A stretch of DNA of 64,000 nucleotides from Peredibacter starrii (lineage in GTDB: Bacteria > Bdellovibrionota > Bacteriovoracia > Bacteriovoracales > Bacteriovoracaceae), in the NCBI RefSeq assembly GCF_034259205.1, contig NZ_CP139487.1, forward strand, positions 3,100,001-3,164,000, in the 5' to 3' direction. The position numbers were made by a program, and so were the translations under genes. Below, piece by piece: positions 1 to 7,627 of this stretch (position 1 is the stretch's first letter; every line of letters starts with the position of its first letter). The notes under the pieces were generated by a model. It ran no database searches and was not told the origin of the DNA. It was given only the letters and a program-made list of their open reading frames with translations.

Positions 1-986
1 CTCCCGCTCTCGAGAAGGTGGCGAAGACCTATCCGGTTTTCATTCCTCGTCGTTTAGCGGAGAAAATCAAAGTTCAAGGACCACAAAGTGTTCTGGCCCG
101 AGAGTTTCTCCCAATTGAATCTGAACTTGATCCAGATTTTAAGGGACTTGAAGATCCAATTGGGGACAAGACTTATCACAAGGCGCCTCAGCTTATTCAT
201 CGATACGAGTCTCGAGCACTTTTTACTCCTACAACCATTTGCCCGGTTCATTGCCGTTATTGCTTTCGTAAGAATGAACTGAATGTCGCTGATGAAATCT
301 TCCAGCAGGATTTTGTCGAGACCATTGCTTATCTGAAAGCACATCCTGAAGTAAGTGAGATCATCTTCACGGGTGGCGATCCGCTGACTTTATCGAATGA
401 TAAATTAGAAAAATACCTTACTGCTTTTTCAGAAGTTTCTTCGATTAAGGACATCCGTTTTCATTCACGCTATCCGGTAATTCTGCCGGAGAGAATTGAT
501 GACGGTTTTCTGGCCCTGATGGAGAAATTCAAATCCCGTTTCAGAACCATCACCCTCGCCATTCATGCTAACCATGTGGACGAGTTTGATGAGATCAATC
601 GTCAGGCGATTAAAAAGCTCACCAGCTCTTCGATGCAAATTCTGTCTCAAACGGTCCTGTTAAAGGGCATCAATGACAGCACCGAAGTTCTGCTGAATCT
701 GTATCAGGAATTCATCTCACTGAAGATTCGCCCATATTATCTTCACCACCCCGATCAGGTGAAAGGTGGTATGCATTTCTACCTTCCTTTGCGCCAAGGA
801 CGTGAAATATATCATGGACTTAGGAAGCTCATTCCGGGCTGGGCCCTGCCTCATTACGTGATCGATATTCCGGGCGGACATGGAAAAATCTCGGCCATGA
901 ACCCCGAAAGCACCACTTTTTCTGGGCAGCTCATATCCAAAGATGGCGAGTTAGTTTCGATCCAAGAGCCTGACTTTTTTATTTAA
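1..986 (+). CDS. KamA/EpmB-family radical SAM aminomutase (5' partial)
   Basis: Radical SAM enzyme of the lysine 2,3-aminomutase / EpmB family. The [4Fe-4S] motif CPVHCRYC is followed by FRKNE, the SAM-binding TGGDPL motif is present, and the C-terminal GGHGK motif holds the likely PLP lysine, as in lysine 2,3-aminomutases. The family makes beta-lysine, either free or for modification of elongation factor P. The frame is open to the left edge (codons from base 3 read PALEKVAKTYP), and the GTG at 18 has no usable ribosome site spacing, so the true start lies outside the window; roughly 20-40 residues are probably missing. The length and lack of long C-terminal extension favour an EpmB-like role, but the GGHGK motif resembles KamA, so the substrate is undecided. 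No EF-P or EpmA gene is visible here. Confidence 0.85.
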   Translation, partial: PALEKVAKTYPVFIPRRLAEKIKVQGPQSVLAREFLPIESELDPDFKGLEDPIGDKTYHKAPQLIHRYESRALFTPTTICPVHCRYCFRKNELNVADEIFQQDFVETIAYLKAHPEVSEIIFTGGDPLTLSNDKLEKYLTAFSEVSSIKDIRFHSRYPVILPERIDDGFLALMEKFKSRFRTITLAIHANHVDEFDEINRQAIKKLTSSSMQILSQTVLLKGINDSTEVLLNLYQEFISLKIRPYYLHHPDQVKGGMHFYLPLRQGREIYHGLRKLIPGWALPHYVIDIPGGHGKISAMNPESTTFSGQLISKDGELVSIQEPDFFI

Positions 987-1054
987 GTTTTAGACTTCTC
1001 TGCCTAGTGCGCAATTTTCTTGGTGATCATCCTTTACATTGTTAAGATTTTCTT

Positions 1055-2383
1055 ATGAGTCAAACAATCCTCATAGAGTCCAATGAGGCCCTGAAGAAAA
1101 TCTATTCGCTGAATCTCCACACTTTCGTTGGAACAGACGTTATTTATCGCGCTAACGCTGACGATGCTCTAGCTCTACTTCGCATTCTTCCCCAGGTTTC
1201 CTTGGTAATAACTGAGGCCAAAGTTGGTGACGAAGAAACGGCCCAAAAAATCCATGAGTTCATCAAAGAGGAATCACTCAATACCAATTTAATTGTTATG
1301 GGGGATTGCCCCTCTCTCCACAATGAAGTGGTTTGTTTGCAGGAACCTGTCAGTTGGGAAAATCTCATTCGCCAGGCCGCCTCTCACTTGGGTGTGACAA
1401 TTCAAGATTCCATCAACCGAGTGAAGCCGGATTATCTGCCGGTGGGACTTTATTACTTCTACGATATTCAACGCACTCCCTGCGATATTTACATTCGAAT
1501 CAAAAAAGGTCCGAGTGATTATCAATACGTTAAACGCATTCACTCGAAAGATGTATTTGATAAATCTGTTATCAAAAAATATGAAGATCAGGGTCTGAAA
1601 GAATTTTATATCCCGAAAGACTACATTCAATACTTCACGACCTTCGTGACCAATAATCTCGTAGCAAAGCTTGAAAAGAGTGATCTTTCCCTCGAAGATA
1701 GAATTTTGACGACGGCCAATGCTCACGACATTGTTCGGGATTCCATTCAACAAATTGGCCTGGATGAAGCGACGGTCGATCTGGCAGATGCTGGCATTAA
1801 TTCGATGGTGAAGTCGGTTCAAAACTCTCCAGAGGTCGCGAACCTCCTGAAGTTTTTGTTCTCGAACAAGGTTTCCTACGCCTATCAACACTGTCACCTC
1901 CTGGCGCTCATGTGCCATTACGTTCTTTCTAAACAGAGTTGGTACAAGGAAGAACATCTTCAAATTTTGAGCTTTGTTTCCTTCTTCTCAGATGTGACTT
2001 TGAAATCTCATCAACAAATGCAGATTTCAAGCATGAGAGAGTTGGCAGAATCCAATTTGACTGATGAAGAAAGACATCAGGTCATGACTCATGCCCTGGA
2101 AGCAGTGAAAATTTTGGATCAGCATCCGGACGCGGATGATTACATCAAGACCGTGCTTATTCAGTCTCATGGTAAGGTCGATGGGATTGGCTTCGCTGAT
2201 AATCCAGGGGAAGAGCTTCACCCACTTTCAAGAGTGTTTATTATCTCAGATTGTTTTGTGAAAACATTATTGAATCCTGCTCTCCCTTCTACGAAGAAGG
2301 ACATTCTGCCCATTCTGGCGGCCCGGTTTACGAATCCGAGCTACCAGAAAATCATTAAGGCCTTAGAGCAGAAATTTATCTAG
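1055..2383 (+). CDS. receiver-like plus degenerate HD-GYP-like signalling protein
   Basis: A 442-residue cytoplasmic protein. Residues about 1-115 resemble a response-regulator receiver fold (hydrophobic strands SQTILIES, LVITEAK, NLIVMGD) but without a clear phospho-acceptor pattern. The middle carries a module with YVKRIHSKD and EFYIPKDY. The C-terminal third looks like an HD/HD-GYP domain whose metal site has decayed: the place of the HD pair reads S312-D313 (FFSDV), and the GYP-region reads SHGKVDGIGF where the family has HHExxDGxGYP. It therefore probably does not hydrolyse cyclic di-GMP and may act as a binding or scaffold protein; that is inference. Its stop overlaps the convergent gene by 4 nt. 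Confidence 0.6.
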   Translation: MSQTILIESNEALKKIYSLNLHTFVGTDVIYRANADDALALLRILPQVSLVITEAKVGDEETAQKIHEFIKEESLNTNLIVMGDCPSLHNEVVCLQEPVSWENLIRQAASHLGVTIQDSINRVKPDYLPVGLYYFYDIQRTPCDIYIRIKKGPSDYQYVKRIHSKDVFDKSVIKKYEDQGLKEFYIPKDYIQYFTTFVTNNLVAKLEKSDLSLEDRILTTANAHDIVRDSIQQIGLDEATVDLADAGINSMVKSVQNSPEVANLLKFLFSNKVSYAYQHCHLLALMCHYVLSKQSWYKEEHLQILSFVSFFSDVTLKSHQQMQISSMRELAESNLTDEERHQVMTHALEAVKILDQHPDADDYIKTVLIQSHGKVDGIGFADNPGEELHPLSRVFIISDCFVKTLLNPALPSTKKDILPILAARFTNPSYQKIIKALEQKFI

Positions 2384-2748
2384 AGCTGATACTCACAATT
2401 CATCAGTACATCATATTTCTTATTCAGAAACTGACCCACAAACCATCCATCACGCCATGGTTTTCCACCCATGATGAGAATCTCAAGGCTTGAGTTATTT
2501 TCCGCTGAGACATAGGAATATTTATATTCATCATGCGTGAATTTAACTTTGTTGAATTCTTCCTTCACTCCACCGAAGCGATCTGACTTCGTATAGATCG
2601 CAAGCATGGTTTCACCCGCAATTTCTTTTACCAGAACGCCTTCAACACCTTTGTTGGTTTCGATTGGTTCACACCAGAAGATGGTTTTATCAGCAGCATA
2701 AGAAGCAAAGGCAGAGAACATCAATAGCGAGGCCAGAAGTGTTTTCAT
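2380..2748 (-). CDS. small secreted protein of unknown function
   Basis: Encodes 122 residues beginning with a clear Sec signal peptide (MKTLLASLLMFSAFASYA, cleavage after AYA expected). The mature part is about 100 residues with two cysteines (FWCEP near the start, MNCEYQL at the end) that could form a disulfide. I do not recognise the family. It is convergent with the upstream gene, sharing 4 nt, and is transcribed divergently from the next small secreted protein, which has the same architecture (short, two or more cysteines). Confidence 0.7.
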   Translation of the reverse strand: MKTLLASLLMFSAFASYAADKTIFWCEPIETNKGVEGVLVKEIAGETMLAIYTKSDRFGGVKEEFNKVKFTHDEYKYSYVSAENNSSLEILIMGGKPWRDGWFVGQFLNKKYDVLMNCEYQL

Positions 2749-2977
2749 AAAAATCCTTTTTTAAGTGAACAACCAAGATATTTTATGAAGCAGACTTCGC
2801 ATCGAAAAGATGTGTTGCGCCTGTGGCAAGGGCCAGTCATCAACAAAAGATTAATAAAGATAGAATGGCAAAGTGCCAGAAAGAATTTAAAAGCACAGAC
2901 TCGCTCCAAAAAGCGCGATTGACGGGCCTTCAGCGCAACTCTTACTTTTTTGGGCAACTAAAACCTAAGAGGTAATT

Positions 2978-3379
2978 ATGAAAGCATTGGCCGTTCTAGC
3001 AGTTTCTTTGATGATCACAAGTGCGCACGCTTCTTATATGAGAACAACTTGTTCTAACTCTGATGGATCAGTGACCTGGGAAACAGGTTACGAGAACAAC
3101 AAAATTAACCTGAAATACGCTCAGTTCGTCGAAGGCACCCTTACTCTTGATATTGATCAGGTGGACATTGAGTTCCCTAAAGAGGTCTTAATTTCCGAAA
3201 AAACGATGAGCTCTTGTGAGTACATGTCTCACTCTAGGGTTTATGCTGGAAAGGTTAAAATCTCTCCATCGGCCACCCATCCCCACGTTTTACGAGGTAA
3301 TTTCCCTGAAAATATGGTGGAAACAGAGGTGATTTGCTCGTTCCAGGCCAATAACGAGCTACCTTGCCCAACTCGCTAA
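2978..3379 (+). CDS. small secreted protein of unknown function
   Basis: Encodes 133 residues with a signal peptide (MKALAVLAVSLMITSAHA) and a mature domain with four cysteines (TTCSN, SSCEY, VICSF, LPCPT), suggesting a disulfide-stabilised periplasmic or exported protein. The start is supported by AGAGG about 7 nt upstream. No family recognised. It lies directly upstream of the tRNA-Gly promoter. Confidence 0.7.
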   Translation: MKALAVLAVSLMITSAHASYMRTTCSNSDGSVTWETGYENNKINLKYAQFVEGTLTLDIDQVDIEFPKEVLISEKTMSSCEYMSHSRVYAGKVKISPSATHPHVLRGNFPENMVETEVICSFQANNELPCPTR

Positions 3380-3407
3380 TTTTTTTCATATCTTTGAAAA
3401 AACTCAG

Positions 3408-3437
3408 TTGACAAGTTTGAGCGGGTGGCATTAATAT
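3408..3437 (+). promoter_or_regulatory. sigma-70-type promoter of tRNA-Gly
   Basis: A consensus -35 box TTGACA (3408-3413) and a -10-like TAATAT (3432-3437) are separated by 18 nt and sit about 15 nt upstream of the tRNA 5' end. This is the best promoter match that I saw in the window. Confidence 0.65.
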
Positions 3438-3451
3438 CTGATGCACTTAAC

Positions 3452-3527
3452 GCGGTTTTAGCTCAGTTGGTAGAGCGTCTGCTTGCCATGCAGAAGGTCG
3501 TCAGTTCGAATCTGATAAGCCGCTCCA
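3452..3527 (+). tRNA. tRNA-Gly(GCC)
   Basis: A full 76-nt cloverleaf. The acceptor stem GCGGTTT pairs with AAGCCGC (one G-U). The D-arm has GCTCAGTTGGTAGAGC. The anticodon stem TCTGC/GCAGA holds the loop TTGCCAT, giving anticodon GCC at 3485-3487. The T-arm is GTCAG-TTCGAAT-CTGAT. The discriminator is U73, usual for bacterial tRNA-Gly, and the CCA end is encoded. Confidence 0.96.
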
Positions 3528-3564
3528 TTAGATTCTGATGCATCCTCCGGATGCAATAAAATAG

Positions 3565-3595
3565 AAGCCCGGTCGAAAGACTGGGCTTTTTTTTT
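3565..3595 (+). terminator. intrinsic terminator of tRNA-Gly
   Basis: Ten-pair stem AAGCCCGGTC / GACTGGGCTT (one G-U) with a GAAA loop and a run of nine T. It is preceded by a separate perfect 7-bp hairpin (3539-3555, TGCATCC-TCC-GGATGCA) just after the tRNA 3' end, which could be a processing structure. Confidence 0.9.
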
Positions 3596-3686
3596 ACTTC
3601 CGCCAGCGAAAGTAAAAGCAAATTAAATACCTGATATTCGACCTGTAATAGATCACTTATCATTTTCCTCACTTCAAGGAGCGAAG

Positions 3687-4478
3687 ATGAAATTTCTAAT
3701 TATGTCCCTCATTGCCTTAACCTCAATCAATTCATTCGCCGATATCTGTGGCCAGGAAGACGATCGAGCACCAAGTTTTGATACCCGTGTGGGCCGAATG
3801 GTGAAAGCGGACGAGACACGCGGTTGTGCCGCCACTCTTGTAAGCAACAATTGTGTGATCACAATCGGTACTTGTGCGGTTTCTCGCGACTATGTTGAAT
3901 TCAATGTACCTCAATCGATTGCTGGCATTCCCCAAACTTCGGCCATTAAAGATCGCTACTACATCGACCATACTTTTGTTCGATATGAAACTGGTGGCAT
4001 TGGCCAAAACTGGGCTGTCATGAAATTGAAGAAAAACGAAGTGACTGATTTAGATGCTGGTCAGGTGCAGGGTTACTATAAAGTAGCGACTAAAAAATCA
4101 CTAAAAAACTCAACTGTAAAACTTATCTCTTACGCCTATGCTTTAAATGACCTTTACGAAATTAAAATTGGTGAGGTTCCACCTAATAAATATCCAGAGG
4201 TCCTTCACTTCTCGCAAGGGTCATCAACTGGAAAGCTGGTTAAATCTGGATTACCACTGATTCCCGCCATTCTTGAGCATACAGCAGATACAACAATTGG
4301 CAGCTGGGGCGCTCCAATCATTGATGAAAAATCAAATGAAGTGATTGGGATTACAACTCACGGTGGATGTCGTGCAACCTATATCAACCCGATTGGTGCT
4401 CGTTTCACAAACTCTGGTACATCAATTACTGGTTCGAAGAAATTTAAAGAAGCTGTGAATAAGTGTATGTCGATCTAA
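3687..4478 (+). CDS. secreted trypsin-fold pseudoprotease
   Basis: A 263-residue protein with a signal peptide (MKFLIMSLIALTSINSFA). It has the layout of the trypsin/V8-like S1 family: GCAATLVSNNCVIT, the charged strand NWAVMKL, and DTTIGSWGAPIID near the C-terminus. All three catalytic positions appear replaced. The histidine position (TAAHC in active enzymes) reads TIGTC, the aspartate of DIALLKL reads N (NWAVMKL), and GDSGGP reads GSWGAP with Trp at the serine. It is therefore most likely catalytically dead, acting as a binding protein or inhibitor decoy (inference). Ribosome site AAGGAG lies 8 nt upstream. Its terminator was interrupted by the adjacent IS. Confidence 0.75.
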   Translation: MKFLIMSLIALTSINSFADICGQEDDRAPSFDTRVGRMVKADETRGCAATLVSNNCVITIGTCAVSRDYVEFNVPQSIAGIPQTSAIKDRYYIDHTFVRYETGGIGQNWAVMKLKKNEVTDLDAGQVQGYYKVATKKSLKNSTVKLISYAYALNDLYEIKIGEVPPNKYPEVLHFSQGSSTGKLVKSGLPLIPAILEHTADTTIGSWGAPIIDEKSNEVIGITTHGGCRATYINPIGARFTNSGTSITGSKKFKEAVNKCMSI

Positions 4479-4481
4479 AAT

Positions 4482-4497
4482 AAAAAAGGCCTCTTAA
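4482..4497 (+). terminator. left half of an IS-split bidirectional terminator
   Basis: AAAAAAGGCCTCT (4482-4494) followed by TAA (4495-4497) is the 5' arm and loop of a 13-bp hairpin whose other arm is at 5861-5873. The insertion sequence separates the arms by 1360 bp plus the duplicated loop. It originally served the pseudoprotease gene and the convergent phospholipase D-like gene. Confidence 0.8.
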
Positions 4498-4515
4498 TGA
4501 TCTGAACCCCATTTT
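4498..4515 (+). repeat. IS left terminal inverted repeat
   Basis: TGATCTGAACCCCATTTT. Part of it also pairs with GGAAAATGGGTT at 4544-4555, giving a 15-pair internal hairpin with one bulge just upstream of the orfA ribosome site. Confidence 0.85.
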
Positions 4516-4578
4516 CTAGACAAGCATAAAAAACCGCTTTTCTGGAAAATGGGTTAAAATCCTAACAAGGAGCAGATC

Positions 4579-4956
4579 ATGAAGGGCCTTTCTAATTCCG
4601 ACCTAAAAGTTCTAAAATCTAGCCCATACGTGGCAAAAATTACTGAGAAACAGATTGTTTTTACCGAACACTTCAAGCGACTTGTCCTTGATTCTTTAAT
4701 TGAAGGCATGACTCGAGAAGAAACCTTCAACAGAACACTTGGAGTTAACTGCTTCGACAAAAAGTTTGTTGATACTTGTTTGGGACGCTGGAGGCGCAAG
4801 GTTAGAGCAGTTGGAGACTTACACCCTGAAAAAAAGGGGCGAAGGAAGTCACTTGAAAATATGACCTTTGAAGAAATGAAGGCTGAGATTGCCTATCAAA
4901 AAGAGGTTATTGCTCACCTAAAAAAGTTGAAGGGCCTTGCGGACGACGAACTATAG
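4579..4956 (+). CDS. IS3-family transposase OrfA
   Basis: Encodes 125 residues: a helix-turn-helix DNA-binding region in the first 80 residues (VLDSLIEGMTREETFNRTLG) and a C-terminal heptad-like coiled coil (FEEMKAEIAYQKEVIAHLKKL) that normally mediates multimerisation. Ribosome site AAGGAG lies 8 nt upstream. The 0-frame ends at TAG 4954-4956 shortly after the slippery site CTA AAA AAG, so most ribosomes make OrfA alone and a fraction slip to make OrfAB. Confidence 0.92.
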   Translation: MKGLSNSDLKVLKSSPYVAKITEKQIVFTEHFKRLVLDSLIEGMTREETFNRTLGVNCFDKKFVDTCLGRWRRKVRAVGDLHPEKKGRRKSLENMTFEEMKAEIAYQKEVIAHLKKLKGLADDEL

Positions 4957-5831
4957 CTTTTGAATTAATCCACAAGGCAATTACATCATCTCCCTCACTA
5001 AAACTCCAAGCTCTATGCAGGGTCGCTGGAGTTAGCAGAAGTGGTTTTTACTATTATCTCAAAAACAATGAAAACAGATTAAAACGAGATCTATCCTCTC
5101 TCGAAATAATACAAAAGTTCTTCGATAAGAGTCGAAAGAAGGGCGGAACTCGAACAATCGATATGATGATTCGAAACTCGGGAATCAAACCGATAAATCA
5201 TAAAAAGATTCAACGGATAAAGCGTGAGTATGGTCTTATTACTAAGATCAGAAGGAAAAATCCTTATAAGAGTCTACCTACTTCGGAGAATGCTTTTGTA
5301 CCCAATCTTCTCAGGAGAGAATTTGTAACCCCACTTCCTAATTCCATTTATTCAACAGATATGACTTTTTTATTTTATGGATCTGGAGAGAAAGCTTATC
5401 TATCGGCAACTAAAGACTTGGGAACAAATGAGATCGTATCCTATAAACTGATGCGTTCTCCATCTGTAAGTCAGTTCACTGAAGAGTTCAAATCGCTTTT
5501 AGGAACCTTATCTCCTAACATTAGAAGCTCTTTAATTATACATTCTGATCAAGGCTTCCAATACACACATGAAGCGTTCCGAAATCTCCTTAAAGAATTT
5601 GGTGTCACACAGTCAATGTCTCGAAGGGCCAATTGTTATGACAATGCTCCAATAGAAAGCTTTTTTGGACACTTCAAAGATCTGTTAGAACTTAAAAAAT
5701 GCAAAACGTTTGAAGATGTAAAAAACGAAGTTAAGGAAGTAATGGAATATTACAACAATGAAAGACCACAAAAGGCCTTAAATAATAAAGCCCCGGCTTG
5801 TTACCGGGGCTTTATTAGCGGTCATTTTTAG
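4920..5831 (+). CDS. IS3-family transposase OrfB (made as OrfAB by -1 frameshift)
   Basis: The -1 frame is open from about 4887 to the stop at 5831. Its first ATG is only at 5163, but homology-like sequence starts before it (LCRVAGVSRSGFYYYL, typical of the IS3 OrfB N-terminus), so translation most likely enters through the A_AAA_AAG heptamer at 4920-4926. The integrase core carries the DDE triad in STDMT, HSDQG and IESFFGHFK. The last codons contain a perfect 14-bp hairpin. No internal stop was seen. Confidence 0.9.
   Translation, partial: KKVEGPCGRRTIAFELIHKAITSSPSLKLQALCRVAGVSRSGFYYYLKNNENRLKRDLSSLEIIQKFFDKSRKKGGTRTIDMMIRNSGIKPINHKKIQRIKREYGLITKIRRKNPYKSLPTSENAFVPNLLRREFVTPLPNSIYSTDMTFLFYGSGEKAYLSATKDLGTNEIVSYKLMRSPSVSQFTEEFKSLLGTLSPNIRSSLIIHSDQGFQYTHEAFRNLLKEFGVTQSMSRRANCYDNAPIESFFGHFKDLLELKKCKTFEDVKNEVKEVMEYYNNERPQKALNNKAPACYRGFISGHF
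5783..5817 (+). other. perfect 14-bp hairpin inside the 3' end of orfB
   Basis: TAATAAAGCCCCGG (5783-5796), 7-nt loop, then CCGGGGCTTTATTA (5804-5817). It codes for part of the NNKAPACYRGFIS tail of OrfB and ends with a T-rich arm, so it could attenuate transcription leaving the element. Confidence 0.7.
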
Positions 5832-5839
5832 CTGTACAA

Positions 5840-5857
5840 AAAACGGGGTACAGATTA
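5840..5857 (-). repeat. IS right terminal inverted repeat
   Basis: Read on the minus strand from 5857: TAATCTGTACCCCGTTTT. It is followed on the plus strand by the TAA target duplication at 5858-5860. Confidence 0.85.
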
Positions 5858-5873
5858 TAAAGAGGCCTTTTTT
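5858..5873 (-). terminator. right half of the IS-split terminator
   Basis: TAA duplicate of the loop (5858-5860) and the arm AGAGGCCTTTTTT (5861-5873), complementary to 4482-4494. The stop codon of the minus-strand phospholipase-like gene begins 2 nt further on, so transcripts of that gene now run from this half-stem into the IS. Confidence 0.8.
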
Positions 5874-5874
5874 A

Positions 5875-7536
5875 TTATCTAACGCTTTTCAATCCTACTT
5901 GTCTGTCTTCTGGATCGCCGCCCGCTTCATCATCCCCTCCGAATTTATTTCGACGAGCACCTTCTTCAGCTACTGTGCCAGGAGAATGCTCCACCAAATA
6001 CTTTACCATTCCATCAACTGCATCACTTAGTTTTCTATCTCTGAAAACCAGAATCTGTTCATTGTTCGATTCCGCACCTTCTGAAAAGTTAAACGACGTT
6101 CCCATAATGGCATAGTTTTCTGTCGCGAGAATTTTGTGGTGAATTTTGGCATTTACCTTCACTTTTTTGCCAGCCACGACTGCCCAGTTATTACCGTAAA
6201 CCTTCGGCGCAATATAAACCTTTTTCTGGATTTCATTTACTCTTTCAGTTCCAAGTCTTTTCACCCATTCATTCTCAGGATCTGCCAGATAAGTTTTCTT
6301 TTTATTGGCATCCTCCACTCGCTTCATCCCAGACATGATCAAAAAGCGACTCCACTCCCTCATGGCAAACGGCGTATCACCCACACTCAGAAAATCAAAA
6401 GTCTTTGTTCTCTGATAATCACTTTCAGCACGCTCAAGGAGGGCCTTATCAACTTCAGAAGATGAGTAAGCGAATTGCAGCATCCGGATTCGGCCTTTCT
6501 CTTGCTTTACAAAATGAGCGATCATATTTTTATTCACACTCTTCATCCCGCCACCAGGAGTGAAGCTAATTGTGAGTGATGGTTCTGGATAAGCTTCATA
6601 GGTATAAGGGTCAACACCAGGACCAGTGATCTGATAAGAACCATTCAAAGGATAGGCCTTACCGCGCAAAAGATATTCTGAACTTAAAGTCTTTGTTAGT
6701 TCATGGTGAACGAGATTGGCCAAGAGCCAGCTCTTCATCGTGATAAAGTGGTTCGCATTAGGAACAGACTCTTTCGGCAGAGGCACAGTTCCTTTCAAAT
6801 CACCTTGAGGCTCAAGACATGATCGGGTCAAATTTCCTGACGAAAAGAGGACCGATGCCTTCTTCGGATTAGACCAATCAATGGCAGTAATTTTTTGATG
6901 GTTAAGCCCCACTGGGATCACACCTGTCACATGCACACCATTCTCGATTAATCGGTCACTGACAGCTTTTACTTCTGCTCTAACATCAATCACACTCTTC
7001 TTATCAATCCCGACTTGAACATAGAGTCCACGATGGGCCTGCTCAATCAAAGCATCTGCCACTTCTTCCAAGTCAAAATCAAAAACATTCAGAATGATTT
7101 CTTTCTCGGCCGATAGAATGAATTTTCTCCAAACTTCGATAAGGTTCGTTGGTTGAACTAGCACGCCATTTTGATAGTATGGGTGATTCACATACAACTT
7201 CATGTCCGAATACCCTGGAAGACCCGGAGGAGGAATAAGCCTTGTATGCTTCGTGAGATCAGGCGTCTTAGGTGCGTGAACGGTAATTTCTTGAATCAGA
7301 TCCTGTTTAGCTTTGGCGAGTAATTCAGGATGATCTTGAAACTCTCCAATCACATAATGTTCAGGAACGTTTTTGAATTCCTTACTTGCAGGAATCAATA
7401 GCTCTCGGGATTTCTTAAATAGCGCCGGATAGTCAGGGGCCTCTCCAGAACTTGGTTTTCGAACCGCGAGTTCAGGACTTGCACAGGCAGAGAGGAAAAG
7501 AACTAAGAACCAAAAGTTGAGGATTTGATTTTTCAT
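5875..7536 (-). CDS. phospholipase D-like lipoprotein
   Basis: A 553-residue protein starting with a lipoprotein signal (FLVLFLSAC, lipobox LSAC). It has two HKD-type motifs: HQKITAID near residue 213, a full HxK(x)4D, and HHKILATE near residue 465, in which the aspartate position is Glu. These define the PLD superfamily (phospholipases, cardiolipin synthases, nucleases), which works through paired HxK motifs. As a lipoprotein it should act at the envelope or outside. The C-terminal 30 residues are charged and low-complexity (GGDDEAGGDPED). Substrate cannot be read from sequence; for a predator, attack on prey phospholipids is a plausible inference. Confidence 0.82.
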   Translation of the reverse strand: MKNQILNFWFLVLFLSACASPELAVRKPSSGEAPDYPALFKKSRELLIPASKEFKNVPEHYVIGEFQDHPELLAKAKQDLIQEITVHAPKTPDLTKHTRLIPPPGLPGYSDMKLYVNHPYYQNGVLVQPTNLIEVWRKFILSAEKEIILNVFDFDLEEVADALIEQAHRGLYVQVGIDKKSVIDVRAEVKAVSDRLIENGVHVTGVIPVGLNHQKITAIDWSNPKKASVLFSSGNLTRSCLEPQGDLKGTVPLPKESVPNANHFITMKSWLLANLVHHELTKTLSSEYLLRGKAYPLNGSYQITGPGVDPYTYEAYPEPSLTISFTPGGGMKSVNKNMIAHFVKQEKGRIRMLQFAYSSSEVDKALLERAESDYQRTKTFDFLSVGDTPFAMREWSRFLIMSGMKRVEDANKKKTYLADPENEWVKRLGTERVNEIQKKVYIAPKVYGNNWAVVAGKKVKVNAKIHHKILATENYAIMGTSFNFSEGAESNNEQILVFRDRKLSDAVDGMVKYLVEHSPGTVAEEGARRNKFGGDDEAGGDPEDRQVGLKSVR

Positions 7537-7627
7537 TCTATGATTCTAGCAACTAAGGGCCTTTTCCCTCTCACGGAAAAGTTTTCTGAATAAAATAGCT
7601 GACTAATCAAGTTCAACCAATTGCAAG

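Larger units (their letters stand above)
4498..5857 (+). mobile_element. IS3-family insertion sequence, 1360 bp, apparently intact
   Basis: Bounded by imperfect terminal inverted repeats (left TGATCTGAACCCCATTTT; right, reversed, TAATCTGTACCCCGTTTT; 15 of 18 positions match) and a 3-bp direct repeat TAA on each side, as expected for IS3-family transposition. It carries orfA and orfB in the 0 and -1 frames joined by an A_AAA_AAG slippery heptamer at 4920-4926. Both frames are uninterrupted and the DDE residues are present, so it may be active. Only one copy is in this window. Confidence 0.93.
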
